From contig CP129490.1 in NCBI GenBank assembly GCA_030584085.1, positions 2,141,511 to 2,205,510 on the forward strand: 64,000 nt of DNA. Direction: 5' to 3'. A program made the position numbers and the translations under genes. The notes under the pieces are model-generated. The model searched no databases. It was given only the letters and a program-made list of their open reading frames with translations, and had not been told where the DNA came from. Of the stretch, positions 24,642-33,558 are shown one piece after another. Positions within the stretch are counted from its first letter, which is position 1. Each line of letters opens with the position of its first letter. The stretch comes from Melioribacteraceae bacterium. Its GTDB lineage: Bacteria; Bacteroidota; Ignavibacteria; Ignavibacteriales; Melioribacteraceae.

Positions 24642-26516
24642 ATGATTTACGTAGTCCTAAATCTTAATGACAAAGAAACCTTCGATAAAGATTTTCTTCG
24701 CTTTTTTGATGAAATTGAATTTCAATTAATATCATATGACAAAATCAATGAAATAAAATTTGAGACAGATAAAGATATTTTAGTCACTTACCTTGATGAT
24801 AACTCATTAATTGAGTTTTTACCAAAAGCAGCAGAGAAAAAATGTGCTGTCGGAATTTTACCACATGCAGAGATGGATTACATTGCCAACGGACTCGGAG
24901 TTTCATCTGATCCAGAAACTGCTGTACAAGAAATTCTTGATTATTCAGAGAACCATAAAGTTGATCTACTTTTTTGTAACGGTAAGCCAGTTTTCAAATC
25001 TGTAAACATCGGGAAAGTTTTTGAACTTATTGAATCCGGTTCCAGCCAGAATTTTTATACACAGCTATTCAATTTTCTTAAAAGAATTTGGAAATCTAGA
25101 AATCTTAAGCATGTATCCTATTCGATTTCAAAAGATGGTGAAGAACTCATTGAAACATCCGCGCTTGGGATTATATCTGTAGAACATGCGCATAGTTCGT
25201 TAGTTTCAAGAAGACTGGTTGTTGATAGTTCAATAAATGACGGCTTTCTTCATGTACTAATTTTAGCTCCGCAAAATATTTTTGAAATGATTCGTTTTCT
25301 TTTTAGAAGTCTTCTACCGGCAAAAAATACAATTAAATCGATTCCCTCATTTATTGGTTATATCAAAAGTTCCAACCTAAAAATTAAATGCGCTTCTCCG
25401 ATTGATTTTTCGATCGACGGTGAGAAATTTACAGCTGACGAAATAAGCTTTGAAATAAAACATGAGTCCCTCTACTTAGCTCAAGCGAGTATTTTTGAAA
25501 AAGAAAGTGACGTTAATAGAAATAAAGAAAAACTAAAGATTGAGAAACTACCGAGAGGCGAGAAAAAAGAGGAATTGATAAAAAGAAAATTACCTCTTCT
25601 TCCCCGTGCAACTTCAGAGGAGTTTATAGAATTATTTAAAATACTGCGTGAAAATTCCATTTTAACTCTGCCCTATTCAATCATGATGATACTTTCAACA
25701 TTGATTGCAACATTCGGTTTGTATGCGGATTCTTCTCCGGTCATTATAGGAGCGATGATTCTAGCACCGCTTATGGCACCGATAGTTTCCTTTTCTATGG
25801 GGGTTGTTCGATATGATGTTAATATGCTTAGAAATAGTATAATAACAATTTTAGTCGGAACGATTGTTTCCCTTTTATTTGCAGCAATAGTAAGCATTAT
25901 AACACCATTAAGAATTATAACGCCTGAAATAGGTGCTCGCTTATCACCCAATCTACTCGATCTTGGTATTGCTGTGGCATCCGGAGTTGCAGCAGCATAC
26001 GCACACTCTAAAGAAAGTATAGCAAAAAGTTTAGCCGGAGTTGCTATCGCGGTTGCGCTTGTGCCGCCGTTAGCCGTAGCTGGAATTGGTATCGGTTGGT
26101 TGGATTGGGAAGTTTTCTCCGGAGCTTTCTTACTTTATCTAACTAACCTTGCCGGCATTATAATGTTTGGCGGCTTGACCTTTTTGGTTCTTGGATTTGC
26201 GCCGTTTAAACGTGCGAAAAAAGGTTTATTATATACGCTTATCATAATACTTCTTGTCTGCATTCCACTTACATTTTCTTTCAACAGCATAATGCAAGAA
26301 GCAGAATTAACCAGAATGTTGGAAGGTACAAAAATTGAAGAAGTTACACTACGTGATGTTAAAGTTCGATTTGGCTCACCGCTCTTTGTATCGGCTAAAT
26401 TAACCTCATCCGGATTTTTAAGTGACAACAGGATAAAGGAAATAAAAACAGAAATTGAGAAAATTGTCGGTGATAAAATTAGGCTGGAAGTGATTACCGC
26501 AGTTGGATTAGAATAG
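24642..26516 (+). CDS. DUF389 / TIGR00341-family membrane protein with lipid-kinase-like N-terminus
   Basis: A 624-residue protein. Residues 1-310 are soluble, with strand-helix patterns and an IDGEKF motif (about 264-269) like the C-terminal half of diacylglycerol-kinase-type proteins, though the usual N-terminal GGDGT is absent. Residues 340-540 hold about six membrane segments, with the DUF389 signature (DSSPVIIGAMILAPLMAPIVSFSMG; LVPPLAVAGIGIG). The final 85 residues form a soluble tail. The function of DUF389 proteins is not established. A bidirectional terminator lies past the stop. Confidence 0.8.
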   Translation: MIYVVLNLNDKETFDKDFLRFFDEIEFQLISYDKINEIKFETDKDILVTYLDDNSLIEFLPKAAEKKCAVGILPHAEMDYIANGLGVSSDPETAVQEILDYSENHKVDLLFCNGKPVFKSVNIGKVFELIESGSSQNFYTQLFNFLKRIWKSRNLKHVSYSISKDGEELIETSALGIISVEHAHSSLVSRRLVVDSSINDGFLHVLILAPQNIFEMIRFLFRSLLPAKNTIKSIPSFIGYIKSSNLKIKCASPIDFSIDGEKFTADEISFEIKHESLYLAQASIFEKESDVNRNKEKLKIEKLPRGEKKEELIKRKLPLLPRATSEEFIELFKILRENSILTLPYSIMMILSTLIATFGLYADSSPVIIGAMILAPLMAPIVSFSMGVVRYDVNMLRNSIITILVGTIVSLLFAAIVSIITPLRIITPEIGARLSPNLLDLGIAVASGVAAAYAHSKESIAKSLAGVAIAVALVPPLAVAGIGIGWLDWEVFSGAFLLYLTNLAGIIMFGGLTFLVLGFAPFKRAKKGLLYTLIIILLVCIPLTFSFNSIMQEAELTRMLEGTKIEEVTLRDVKVRFGSPLFVSAKLTSSGFLSDNRIKEIKTEIEKIVGDKIRLEVITAVGLE

Positions 26517-26588
26517 ACAATTATTCTTAGGAAATATCTTAGTAATTGGAAACTTCACTTATCACGCACTTTTTAAATAAATATTAAC

Positions 26589-26638
26589 AAGCTGAATGAT
26601 AAATTCTCTCAACGGAGATCATTTATACCATTCAGCTT
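26589..26638. terminator. Bidirectional terminator
   Basis: AAGCTGAATG (26589-26598) pairs with CATTCAGCTT (26629-26638), extended inside by ATAAA/TTTAT pairing. It lies between the ends of the DUF389 gene (plus) and arsM (minus). Confidence 0.75.
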
Positions 26639-26670
26639 ATTATTTCGTAATTCGTAAAGATTGTTAATAA

Positions 26671-27465
26671 TTATTTATAACCAACCACCGTAATACTGAA
26701 GATTCCTATATTATTTTTCTTGAATTCTGCAATTTCACTTTCGTCTAAATATTGTGTTAATATTTCATCGGGTAGTTTGATCTCTTTTGATTTCATTATT
26801 TCGATATTCGTAAATCCATTAGACTCGATAATTTTAAGATATTCATCTTTCTGCAATGCTCCCGATACACATCCGGCGTACATTTCAGCAGATTTTTGTA
26901 GTCCTTCCGGTAATTCCCCTTCAACAACAATATCGGAAACACAAAAATGTGCTCCGGGTTTCAGAACTCTATAAATTTCACTGAATGCTGCATTTTTATC
27001 CGGGATTAAATTCAGCACACAATTACTTATAACAACATCTATAACTTCTTTATTTATAGGTAGTTGCTCTATTTCACCTAATTTAAATTCGATATTCTGA
27101 AAACCAAGTTTTTCTTTATTGCTATTTGCTTTTTCAATCATTTCGGGTGTCATATCAACACCGATAACTTTACCGTTTTCACCAACTTGTGTTCGTGCAA
27201 TAAATACATCGTTCCCTGCTCCGCTGCCGAGATCGAGCACGGTATGCCCTTCTTTTATGCCGGCAAATTCCGTCGGTGCTCCGCATCCTAGACCCAAATC
27301 TGCTTCCGGGACATAACCGTCAAATTTTGAATAATCATCTTGGAACATGGAGAATTCTACAACATTACTATTTGTATTGCAACCACATCCGCAACCGGTA
27401 TTTTTAGCTGCAATTTCAGCGTATTTATCTTTTACTACTTTTTTTATTTCATCTGACGAATTCAT
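26671..27465 (-). CDS. arsM: Arsenite S-adenosylmethionine methyltransferase ArsM
   Basis: A 264-residue cytosolic enzyme that methylates As(III) stepwise with SAM, making it volatile or easier to export. SAM motif I is VLDLGSGAGND (76-86). The three cysteines that bind arsenite are present: Cys61 in LGLGCGAPTE, Cys149 in SNCVLNL and Cys199 in YAGCVSGAL. A further GCGCGC run at residues 24-29 is common in ArsM N-termini. It lies 13 bases after arsR in the same direction and ends at a terminator, so the two form an arsRM operon controlled by ArsR. Confidence 0.94.
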   Translation of the reverse strand: MNSSDEIKKVVKDKYAEIAAKNTGCGCGCNTNSNVVEFSMFQDDYSKFDGYVPEADLGLGCGAPTEFAGIKEGHTVLDLGSGAGNDVFIARTQVGENGKVIGVDMTPEMIEKANSNKEKLGFQNIEFKLGEIEQLPINKEVIDVVISNCVLNLIPDKNAAFSEIYRVLKPGAHFCVSDIVVEGELPEGLQKSAEMYAGCVSGALQKDEYLKIIESNGFTNIEIMKSKEIKLPDEILTQYLDESEIAEFKKNNIGIFSITVVGYK

Positions 27466-27478
27466 AATGCCTCCTTGT

Positions 27479-27796
27479 TTAACAACATCCTATGGATGTA
27501 AATAATTGATCTAATTGTTTTTTTGCTTTTGTTAATACTTCAGAATTGATACAGTAACATATTTTTGGTCCGTCAATTTCTCCTGTAATCAATCCAACTC
27601 GTTTTAATTCTTTTAGATGCTGTGATACTGTGGATTGAGCAAGCGGAAGTTGCTCAACAATATTTCCTACCATACATGAATTAATCTCAGTCAGAATTTT
27701 TAGAATTTTTATCCTAGCCGGATGCGAAATTGCTTTAGCAATATCAGCCAACCAGATATCGTTTACTGAGAATTCTTCTGTTTTTGAATTAGCCAT
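27479..27796 (-). CDS. arsR: ArsR/SmtB-family repressor
   Basis: A 105-residue winged-helix repressor. SHPARIKILKIL (25-36) and the recognition helix LAQSTVSQHLKELKRVGLI (52-70) are typical. Candidate As(III)-binding cysteines are Cys41, Cys80, Cys82 and the C-terminal pair Cys104-Cys105; the pattern is not that of the E. coli CVCDLC site. It is first in the operon with arsM. The ATG follows AAAGGAAGATCAG. A perfect 9-bp inverted repeat just upstream is the likely operator, so the gene probably represses itself and arsM until arsenite binds. Confidence 0.9.
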   Translation of the reverse strand: MANSKTEEFSVNDIWLADIAKAISHPARIKILKILTEINSCMVGNIVEQLPLAQSTVSQHLKELKRVGLITGEIDGPKICYCINSEVLTKAKKQLDQLFTSIGCC

Positions 27797-27813
27797 CTGA
27801 TCTTCCTTTATCG

Positions 27814-27835
27814 TTCATCGTAAATATACGATGAA
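27814..27835. promoter_or_regulatory. Candidate ArsR operator
   Basis: TTCATCGTA (27814-27822) and TACGATGAA (27827-27835) are perfect 9-bp arms around a 4-base centre, 18 bases before the arsR start. ArsR/SmtB repressors bind such palindromes over their own promoters. Confidence 0.72.
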
Positions 27836-27850
27836 TATATTTAAAAGAAA

Positions 27851-27870
27851 AGGAGAAATTTCTTTCTCCT
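27851..27870 (-). terminator. Terminator after the ECF sigma gene
   Basis: AGGAGAAA (27851-27858) pairs with TTTCTCCT (27863-27870), 4-base loop; on the minus strand it is followed by TTTCTTTT. It separates the sigma gene from arsR. Confidence 0.7.
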
Positions 27871-27882
27871 ATACTTTTTTCT

Positions 27883-28476
27883 TTAGTCGGCTAAAACATA
27901 ACCTTTATCTTCGGCATAAGTATATAATTTTGAATAAAGAAGCTTTCTTGCTCTATGCAATCTCGATCTTACTGTACCGATTGGGCATGAAGTAAATTCA
28001 GCAATTTCTTCGTATGAATATCCTTCAATATCAGCTAAAATTATTATCGTTTGGAAATCCGATGGAAGTTCCGCAATCGCTTCTGTAATTTCATCATCAA
28101 ACACACTACTGAATGAATCATTTATTAAGTGTTCAGTTTGTACTTCTTCCGATTTGATGTTTTCATAAAAGTTTTGGACGTCATCATAATCCACTTTATT
28201 TGGTTCTTTTGATTCTTTTCGGTATTCATTTATAAATGTATTCTTCATTATTCGAAATAGCCAGGCTTTACAATTTGTACCAAGTTCAAACTTATCAAAA
28301 AAGCGGAATGCTCTCAGATATGTTTCCTGAACGAGATCATTTGCATCGTCTTCTTCTGAAGTAAGCTTCAAGGCAAAATTAAACAAAGCATCTTTATGAG
28401 GTATAGCTTCCCTTTCAAAATCTTCATACAATTTTCTAGTTTTTGCATCTATTTGGATTGGTTTATTTGTCAGCAT
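27883..28476 (-). CDS. ECF-type RNA polymerase sigma factor
   Basis: A 197-residue sigma-70 family protein of the extracytoplasmic-function group. Region 2 (about 30-95) includes DANDLVQETYLRAF and NCKAWLFRIMKNTFINEYR. Region 4 (about 130-185) includes ELPSDFQTIIILADIEGYSYEEIA and IGTVRSRLHRARKLL. It resembles SigR-like ECF factors, but no adjacent anti-sigma gene is visible: downstream is arsR beyond a terminator, and upstream is pdxH on the same strand, 79 bases away. So how it is held inactive is unclear. Confidence 0.92.
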   Translation of the reverse strand: MLTNKPIQIDAKTRKLYEDFEREAIPHKDALFNFALKLTSEEDDANDLVQETYLRAFRFFDKFELGTNCKAWLFRIMKNTFINEYRKESKEPNKVDYDDVQNFYENIKSEEVQTEHLINDSFSSVFDDEITEAIAELPSDFQTIIILADIEGYSYEEIAEFTSCPIGTVRSRLHRARKLLYSKLYTYAEDKGYVLAD

Positions 28477-28555
28477 TTTAAAGTCCTCAACGATATTTAA
28501 TCTTTAAAATGCTTTTTGTGGAAAGAAAGTTCAATTTCGGACAAGAAATCTTAAA

Positions 28556-29191
28556 TTAAGGTGCGAGGCGAATAATTTGCCACATTTTGTTGGATTTTTC
28601 GTACAAAAAACGGTCATGCAGACGACTTTCTCTTCCTTGCCAGAATTCAATTCGCTCCGGATTTAAAATGAATCCACCCCAGTTATCCGGTCTAATTATT
28701 TCATTTTTCGAGGCAATAAATTCATTTACCTTTTTTTCTAAAAATTCACGATCGGGTATGGGTTGACTTTGTGGTGAAACAATTGCGCTGATTCTGCTTT
28801 GTTCGGGTCTCGAATTAAAATATTCATCCGAAATCTGGTTGCCTAATTTAGAAACGCTTCCTTCAACACGAACTTGCCTTTCCAATTCGGGCCAATAAAA
28901 AACTAGTGCCGCATTTGGATTTTGAGTTAATTCGATTCCTTTACGACTATTGTAATTTGTAAAAAATGCAAAACCGTCTTCGTTAACGAACTTAAGCAAA
29001 ACGATTCTTGCTGAAGGTTTATTTTCTAAATTTGATGTTGCAAGAGTCATTGCGGTTGGTTCATAGACTTTCGAATCGATTGCTTGCAGAAGCCAATTTT
29101 TAAATTGCAAGATCGGATCTGCGAAAAGATCCGATTTATTTAATTTCTGCTTTATATAATCGTTGCGTAAACTTGAGATGTCTTCCGGCAT
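28556..29191 (-). CDS. pdxH: Pyridoxine/pyridoxamine 5'-phosphate oxidase
   Basis: A 211-residue FMN enzyme making pyridoxal 5'-phosphate from PNP or PMP. Family motifs: SARIVLLKFVNEDGFAFFTNYNSRKG (FMN and substrate binding), PNAALVFYWPELERQVRVEG, SRPEQSRISAIVSPQSQ and the C-terminal EFWQGRESRLHDRFLYE then RLAP. Length is normal. It starts 2 bases after the CBS-domain gene, so both are probably in one transcript. Confidence 0.96.
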   Translation of the reverse strand: MPEDISSLRNDYIKQKLNKSDLFADPILQFKNWLLQAIDSKVYEPTAMTLATSNLENKPSARIVLLKFVNEDGFAFFTNYNSRKGIELTQNPNAALVFYWPELERQVRVEGSVSKLGNQISDEYFNSRPEQSRISAIVSPQSQPIPDREFLEKKVNEFIASKNEIIRPDNWGGFILNPERIEFWQGRESRLHDRFLYEKSNKMWQIIRLAP

Positions 29192-29193
29192 AG

Positions 29194-29643
29194 CTATACT
29201 TTTTTTATTACCGGTTTATCGTTTATATAATTTATAAGTTGTTCGATTACAAATTCTTTTGAATCGATAACAGATTTCACAACATCACCAATTGAGATAA
29301 ACCCTATTATATCTTCTCCTTCGACCACAGGTAAATGTCTAACTCTCTTATTTACAATTAATGCCAAACATTCTTCATCGGTTCTATTGGACTCGACATA
29401 AATAACTTCTTTCGACATAATTTCTTCTACCAAAGCTTGCTTTGATGATTTTTCTTTGAGAATAATTTTCCTCGCATAATCACGTTCTGACATAATGCCC
29501 ACAAGTTTATTAGAATCAAAAACCGGAAGTGCTCCGATTCCCTTTTCTGCCATTAATTGCAAAGCTTCATAAACTGTATTCTTAGGTGATACCGAAAAAA
29601 TTTCATAACCTTTTTGATCTAAAATTTGTTTGAGTGTTGCCAT
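29194..29643 (-). CDS. Two-CBS-domain protein
   Basis: A 149-residue protein made of two CBS domains (about 8-62 and 73-128), a module that binds adenine nucleotides. Characteristic stretches are KGIGALPVFDSNKLVGIMSERDYARKI and RVRHLPVVEGEDIIGFISIGDVVKSVI. No fused enzyme domain is present. Such stand-alone proteins often sense cellular energy state. It lies upstream of pdxH with a 2-base gap. The partner is unknown. Confidence 0.92.
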   Translation of the reverse strand: MATLKQILDQKGYEIFSVSPKNTVYEALQLMAEKGIGALPVFDSNKLVGIMSERDYARKIILKEKSSKQALVEEIMSKEVIYVESNRTDEECLALIVNKRVRHLPVVEGEDIIGFISIGDVVKSVIDSKEFVIEQLINYINDKPVIKKV

Positions 29644-29832
29644 CTTCTCCTCATTTTTAATCGATTTTATGAGTAATTGGACTCAAAGTAATAATTAATA
29701 TTTTATCAAACAAGATTATTGTATCACCTTACATTAAAAAATTTATACGATTCTTTGTTCGTTTTATCACGAAAATTCTTAAATTGTTTTTAATTGAACA
29801 ACGATTTTACACAACAAAATGAGGGCTCTGTT

Positions 29833-30561
29833 ATGAAAAGATTATTTGTAGTTGCTATAATTATTCTTATGTCTGCTTTGCTACTTAATGCACAAGAAAT
29901 GCAAAGCGGACAATGGAGATTAACACCGAGTGACGGTGGATTTTCACTCAATTCCGGTAACGGTGATCGAATAATGCAGAAAGAAGTAAGATTCAAAAAA
30001 CCGCTCGATTCGATGCCGAATGTAAGCGTAACAGTTGCTTTTCTGGATGCCGATAAAAATCAAAACATTAGATACGATGTTAAAGCAATAAGTGTTTCAA
30101 GGGATGGTTTTCTCATAAGAATTAAAACTTGGGGTGATACAAAAATTTTCGGTATCGGCGGATATTGGTTTGCTGAAGCTGAGAAATTAGAAATAAAGAA
30201 AGAAGAAATTCAAGTCGGTCAAACTATTGAATTAAAAAATGTTTTCTTCGCATTTAATAAATCTGATCTTCTTCCGGAATCATATCCGGAATTAAATAAA
30301 GTTGCCGAATTCTTAAAAGATAACCCAACTGTAGAAATTGAATTAGCCGGACACACTGATGATATCGGTTCTGATTCATACAACATGGAATTATCTGATA
30401 AGAGAGCAAATTCGGCTAAAGCTTACATAGTTGCTCAAGGTATTTCCGAGAGTAGATTACGCGCAAAGGGTTATGGTGAAACAAGACCGGTTGCACCAAA
30501 TGATCAAGATTGGGGTCGTGAAAAAAATAGAAGAGTTGAGTTTACGATTTTGAAGAAGTAA
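29833..30561 (+). CDS. Outer-membrane OmpA-family protein with H-type lectin-like domain
   Basis: A 242-residue exported protein. The ATG at 29833 (MKRLFVVAIIILM, signal peptide to about residue 20) follows GAGGGCTCTGTT; the frame opens earlier but without a signal sequence in place. Residues 25-125 (FKKPLDSMPNVSVTVAFLDAD, SRDGFLIRIKTWGDTKI, YWFAEAE) resemble the H-type lectin fold. Residues 140-242 are an OmpA C-terminal peptidoglycan-binding domain (FAFNKSDLLPESYPEL, LAGHTDDIGSDSYN, LSDKRANSAKAYI, GREKNRRVEF). It probably tethers a carbohydrate- or protein-binding head to the cell wall. The lectin call is by pattern only. Confidence 0.85.
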   Translation: MKRLFVVAIIILMSALLLNAQEMQSGQWRLTPSDGGFSLNSGNGDRIMQKEVRFKKPLDSMPNVSVTVAFLDADKNQNIRYDVKAISVSRDGFLIRIKTWGDTKIFGIGGYWFAEAEKLEIKKEEIQVGQTIELKNVFFAFNKSDLLPESYPELNKVAEFLKDNPTVEIELAGHTDDIGSDSYNMELSDKRANSAKAYIVAQGISESRLRAKGYGETRPVAPNDQDWGREKNRRVEFTILKK

Positions 30562-30565
30562 AAAG

Positions 30566-30596
30566 AAACCCCGGGATTTCAAAAATCCTGGGGTTT
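30566..30596. terminator. Bidirectional terminator
   Basis: AAACCCCGGGATTT (30566-30579) pairs with AAATCCTGGGGTTT (30583-30596), one G-U pair, 3-base loop, T-run on the plus side. It lies between the ends of the OmpA-type and alkaline phosphatase genes. Confidence 0.88.
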
Positions 30597-30600
30597 TTAA

Positions 30601-31890
30601 TCAATCCAAATACACACCAAACAAAGTTGCATACATCATTCTGTAAACATCAGTATTATCAAAATTAAGTTTCATTAAGTGAGCATTTAATCCCATCGAT
30701 TTGGCAATAACTCCACCGTAAAGATCGCTGTTTGAACTCCAAATAATTCCGAACGGGTATGTGTTACCGTTTTTATCCGGTGCAGAAATAAATGGTAAAG
30801 ATTCGGAACCATTCACACCATCAATGGGGGCGCCGTTCCTATCCGTTGCAGGTAATACTTTATCTCTGGGCATGTATTCTTCGGGATATCCGATCAATTC
30901 CATACCGCTGGCTTCACTATCCGAAGCGGTTATTAATAATGTATTCGGGTTATTTTCGATAAATTCCATAGCTACACCGAAAGCATCATCGGCTTTTTTA
31001 TGTGCGGTCAAAGTCCCAATTGCATTATTCTTATTCCCAAAATTATCTGTAGCTTCTTCTTCGGCAACCAAGAAAAATTGTTCACCATTCGCTGATAAAA
31101 TTGTAATTGCCACATTAACCATTTCAGCAAAGGATGGAGCCTGTTCCTGGTAAAGAGGTAAACCTCGCTCGGTCAATTCTTCTTCAACTTTATCATTAAA
31201 TGTATGATTGGCCGCGAAAACTCCAAGAACCTTTTTTACTTCTCTTGATAAACTTTCGAGTTGTTCTTTATTATATATAATAACATAGCCAAGCTCGGCG
31301 GCTTTCTCGATCAAATTAATTCCATCGGTTCTTTTACCTGAATCTGTATGAAAACCTTTTACACCTTCCGGAAGCATCCATTCTTCCCCCCCGCAAAAAA
31401 TTAAATCGGCACCTGATTCAATAACTTTTTTTGTAATCTCTTCACTATTTTTTCTGCTTTCGGAACTCGCGACAAAAACAGCGCTTCCGGGTTCAATAAC
31501 ATTTCCGGTATTAACTATTCCAACTCTTATTCCGGTTTCCATTGCTTCATGCATAATTGATTTATTCTTGCCGGATCGGGCGGTTAATGGATTTGTACCA
31601 TCCATTCCATATGAATCTTGTTCAACTTTTACACCATATGCATGAACCGTTGCACCTGAATGCGAACTCGCTCCTAAAGAATTTTTCATATGACTACGAT
31701 ACAAACCAATGTTTGTAAACTTATCCCAGTTAAGTAAACCATCGGGACCTACGAATAAAACACGTGTCGCATTCCAAGATGCTGAACCGGTTCCATCGGG
31801 ATGAATAAATATTACATTACCTTTTTCAATAGTTTGCTGAGCAATTAACATTGATGATGCTAGAATGAGCAATAACAAAAATTTCTTCAT
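30601..31890 (-). CDS. Alkaline phosphatase-family protein with altered metal motifs
   Basis: A 429-residue exported protein (signal peptide to about residue 17). It has the family fold: VIFIHPDGTG near the N-terminus, SSHSGATVHAYG (75-86) in the place of the nucleophile segment, and a late FLVAEEEATDNFGNKNNA plus LLITASDSEASGME. In classical PhoA-type enzymes the last two read like IDxAGH and DHETGG; here their histidines are replaced by Asn and Ser. The fold is clear, but the metal set or the substrate may differ. I think a subfamily with these residues exists, so this need not be decay. It stands between terminators. Confidence 0.8.
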   Translation of the reverse strand: MKKFLLLLILASSMLIAQQTIEKGNVIFIHPDGTGSASWNATRVLFVGPDGLLNWDKFTNIGLYRSHMKNSLGASSHSGATVHAYGVKVEQDSYGMDGTNPLTARSGKNKSIMHEAMETGIRVGIVNTGNVIEPGSAVFVASSESRKNSEEITKKVIESGADLIFCGGEEWMLPEGVKGFHTDSGKRTDGINLIEKAAELGYVIIYNKEQLESLSREVKKVLGVFAANHTFNDKVEEELTERGLPLYQEQAPSFAEMVNVAITILSANGEQFFLVAEEEATDNFGNKNNAIGTLTAHKKADDAFGVAMEFIENNPNTLLITASDSEASGMELIGYPEEYMPRDKVLPATDRNGAPIDGVNGSESLPFISAPDKNGNTYPFGIIWSSNSDLYGGVIAKSMGLNAHLMKLNFDNTDVYRMMYATLFGVYLD

Positions 31891-31988
31891 GATAAATCCT
31901 TCAATTTCTTTTGTGTTAATTATGATGTCTGAAAAATAACAAATCCTACCAGGTTATCATATTCTAATAAATATTTTCTATTTGATTT

Positions 31989-33305
31989 TCAGACAAGCAA
32001 AGCAGCTATTGCAAAGATATCGACAATAATTAAGGTTAGACTTACTTCTTTAGTTTTACCGCTTAATAGTTTTAAAAGAGTCCATGCAATCAGTCCCCAA
32101 ACAATTCCTTGAGTAATAGAATAAGTTAATGGAATCAAGATTATTGCAAGAAACGCTGGTATAGCTTCGTCATATTTATTCCAATCAATTTTTGAAATTG
32201 GGTTCATCATAAACACACCGACCAATACCAAAGCCGGTGCAGTTGCAATAACCGGTATTACTGACAGCATTGGTGAGAAAAACATAAACGGAAGAAAACA
32301 TATTCCCGCAACAACTGCAGTCAAACCCGTTCTTCCGCCTTCTTTAATTCCCGCGGCAGACTCAATGTAACTAGTGCCTGCACTTGTCCCGAATAAACCT
32401 GAGATAGTTGTCGAAACCGCATCGGTTAAAAGCGATGCCTTTATATTACGCGGTTCACCGTCTTCATCTTTTATATTTCCGGCTTCGGCAACTCCGATAA
32501 ATGTAGAAAGACTATCGAATAAATCCGTGAAAAGAAAAACAAATACAACCGGAATTATTGATAAAGTTAAGGAACCGAGTAAATCTAATTGTAAAAACAA
32601 GCTGAAATCGGGAGAAGATATAAATCCGTTCCAATTTACAATTGACGCACTGCCAAAAAGATTCGACGCATCACCCCAAAATCTTCCAATGGGGATGGAA
32701 ATAATTGTCGTGAAAATGATTCCAAGGATCAAAGCACCCTTAACATTTTTTAATACGAGAAATGAAGTAACAATTAAACCAACTAAAAATGAAATTGTGA
32801 CAACATTTAAACCTCCAAATCTTACAAGTGTTACGGGATCGTCTATAATAAATTTTGCATTTTCAAATCCGATGAATGTAATAAATAAACCAATACCCGC
32901 AGCAACAGCCGATCTAATTTGTTTTGGTATGGCTAATGCAACAGCAGTTCTTACATTAAAGATGGAAAGAAATAAAAATATTATCCCGGACCAAAAAACC
33001 GCACCAAGAGCAACCTCCCACTCTATTCCCATTCCGAGTACAACCGTGTAGGCAAAGAAAGCATTGATTCCCATACCCGGTGCAACAACTATTGGATTCT
33101 TTGCATAAAGCCCCATCATCACACTTGAGAAAAAACTTACTAACACGGTTGCTGTTAATACTCCGTTGAATGAAAGTCCGGCGGCTGAAATTATTGTGGG
33201 ATTAACAATAATTATATACATCGTTGCAAGAAATGAAGTAATGCCCGCCAGTATTTCAGTTTTAGTATTTGTTTGATATTTAGCATACTCAAAATAATTT
33301 TGCAT
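31989..33305 (-). CDS. NCS2-family purine permease (AzgA type)
   Basis: A 438-residue inner-membrane transporter with about 12-14 hydrophobic segments. The N-terminus (EILAGITSFLATMYIIIVNPTII), PGMGINAFFAYTVVLGMG, the FGTSAGTSYIESAAGIKEGGRTGLTAVV segment and FTDLFDSLSTFIGVAEAG are signatures of the AzgA/PbuG/GhxP group, which takes up adenine, guanine or hypoxanthine by proton symport. The exact base cannot be told. It reads toward the alkaline phosphatase gene, 98 bases away. Confidence 0.94.
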   Translation of the reverse strand: MQNYFEYAKYQTNTKTEILAGITSFLATMYIIIVNPTIISAAGLSFNGVLTATVLVSFFSSVMMGLYAKNPIVVAPGMGINAFFAYTVVLGMGIEWEVALGAVFWSGIIFLFLSIFNVRTAVALAIPKQIRSAVAAGIGLFITFIGFENAKFIIDDPVTLVRFGGLNVVTISFLVGLIVTSFLVLKNVKGALILGIIFTTIISIPIGRFWGDASNLFGSASIVNWNGFISSPDFSLFLQLDLLGSLTLSIIPVVFVFLFTDLFDSLSTFIGVAEAGNIKDEDGEPRNIKASLLTDAVSTTISGLFGTSAGTSYIESAAGIKEGGRTGLTAVVAGICFLPFMFFSPMLSVIPVIATAPALVLVGVFMMNPISKIDWNKYDEAIPAFLAIILIPLTYSITQGIVWGLIAWTLLKLLSGKTKEVSLTLIIVDIFAIAALLV

Positions 33306-33558
33306 CTCTCACCTTCAACAAGTTGAATAAAATTAATGATTAGTTATCAATTCCACTATACAATGATGAACATTTTCGAAGTAAATACAATATTTATGGC
33401 TGATTATCGCTATATCTTTTTAATCAATTTTTCACAAATCATTTCTCTAAAAGAATCAATTCCTTATTACAAAATAAAAATTTTATTTCTTTGGAGATTA
33501 GTATCAGATATATCTATCTTCATTTTATCACTAATTTATTTCTTAATCGGAGGGTAAT

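Noticed and set aside
1215-29818. ACGATTTTAC motif near 1217, 16835 and 29805, upstream of gdhA, the C69 dipeptidase and the OmpA-type gene
   Set aside because: Distances to the start codons differ widely (about 140, 85 and 28 bases), and such AT-rich 10-mers can recur by chance.
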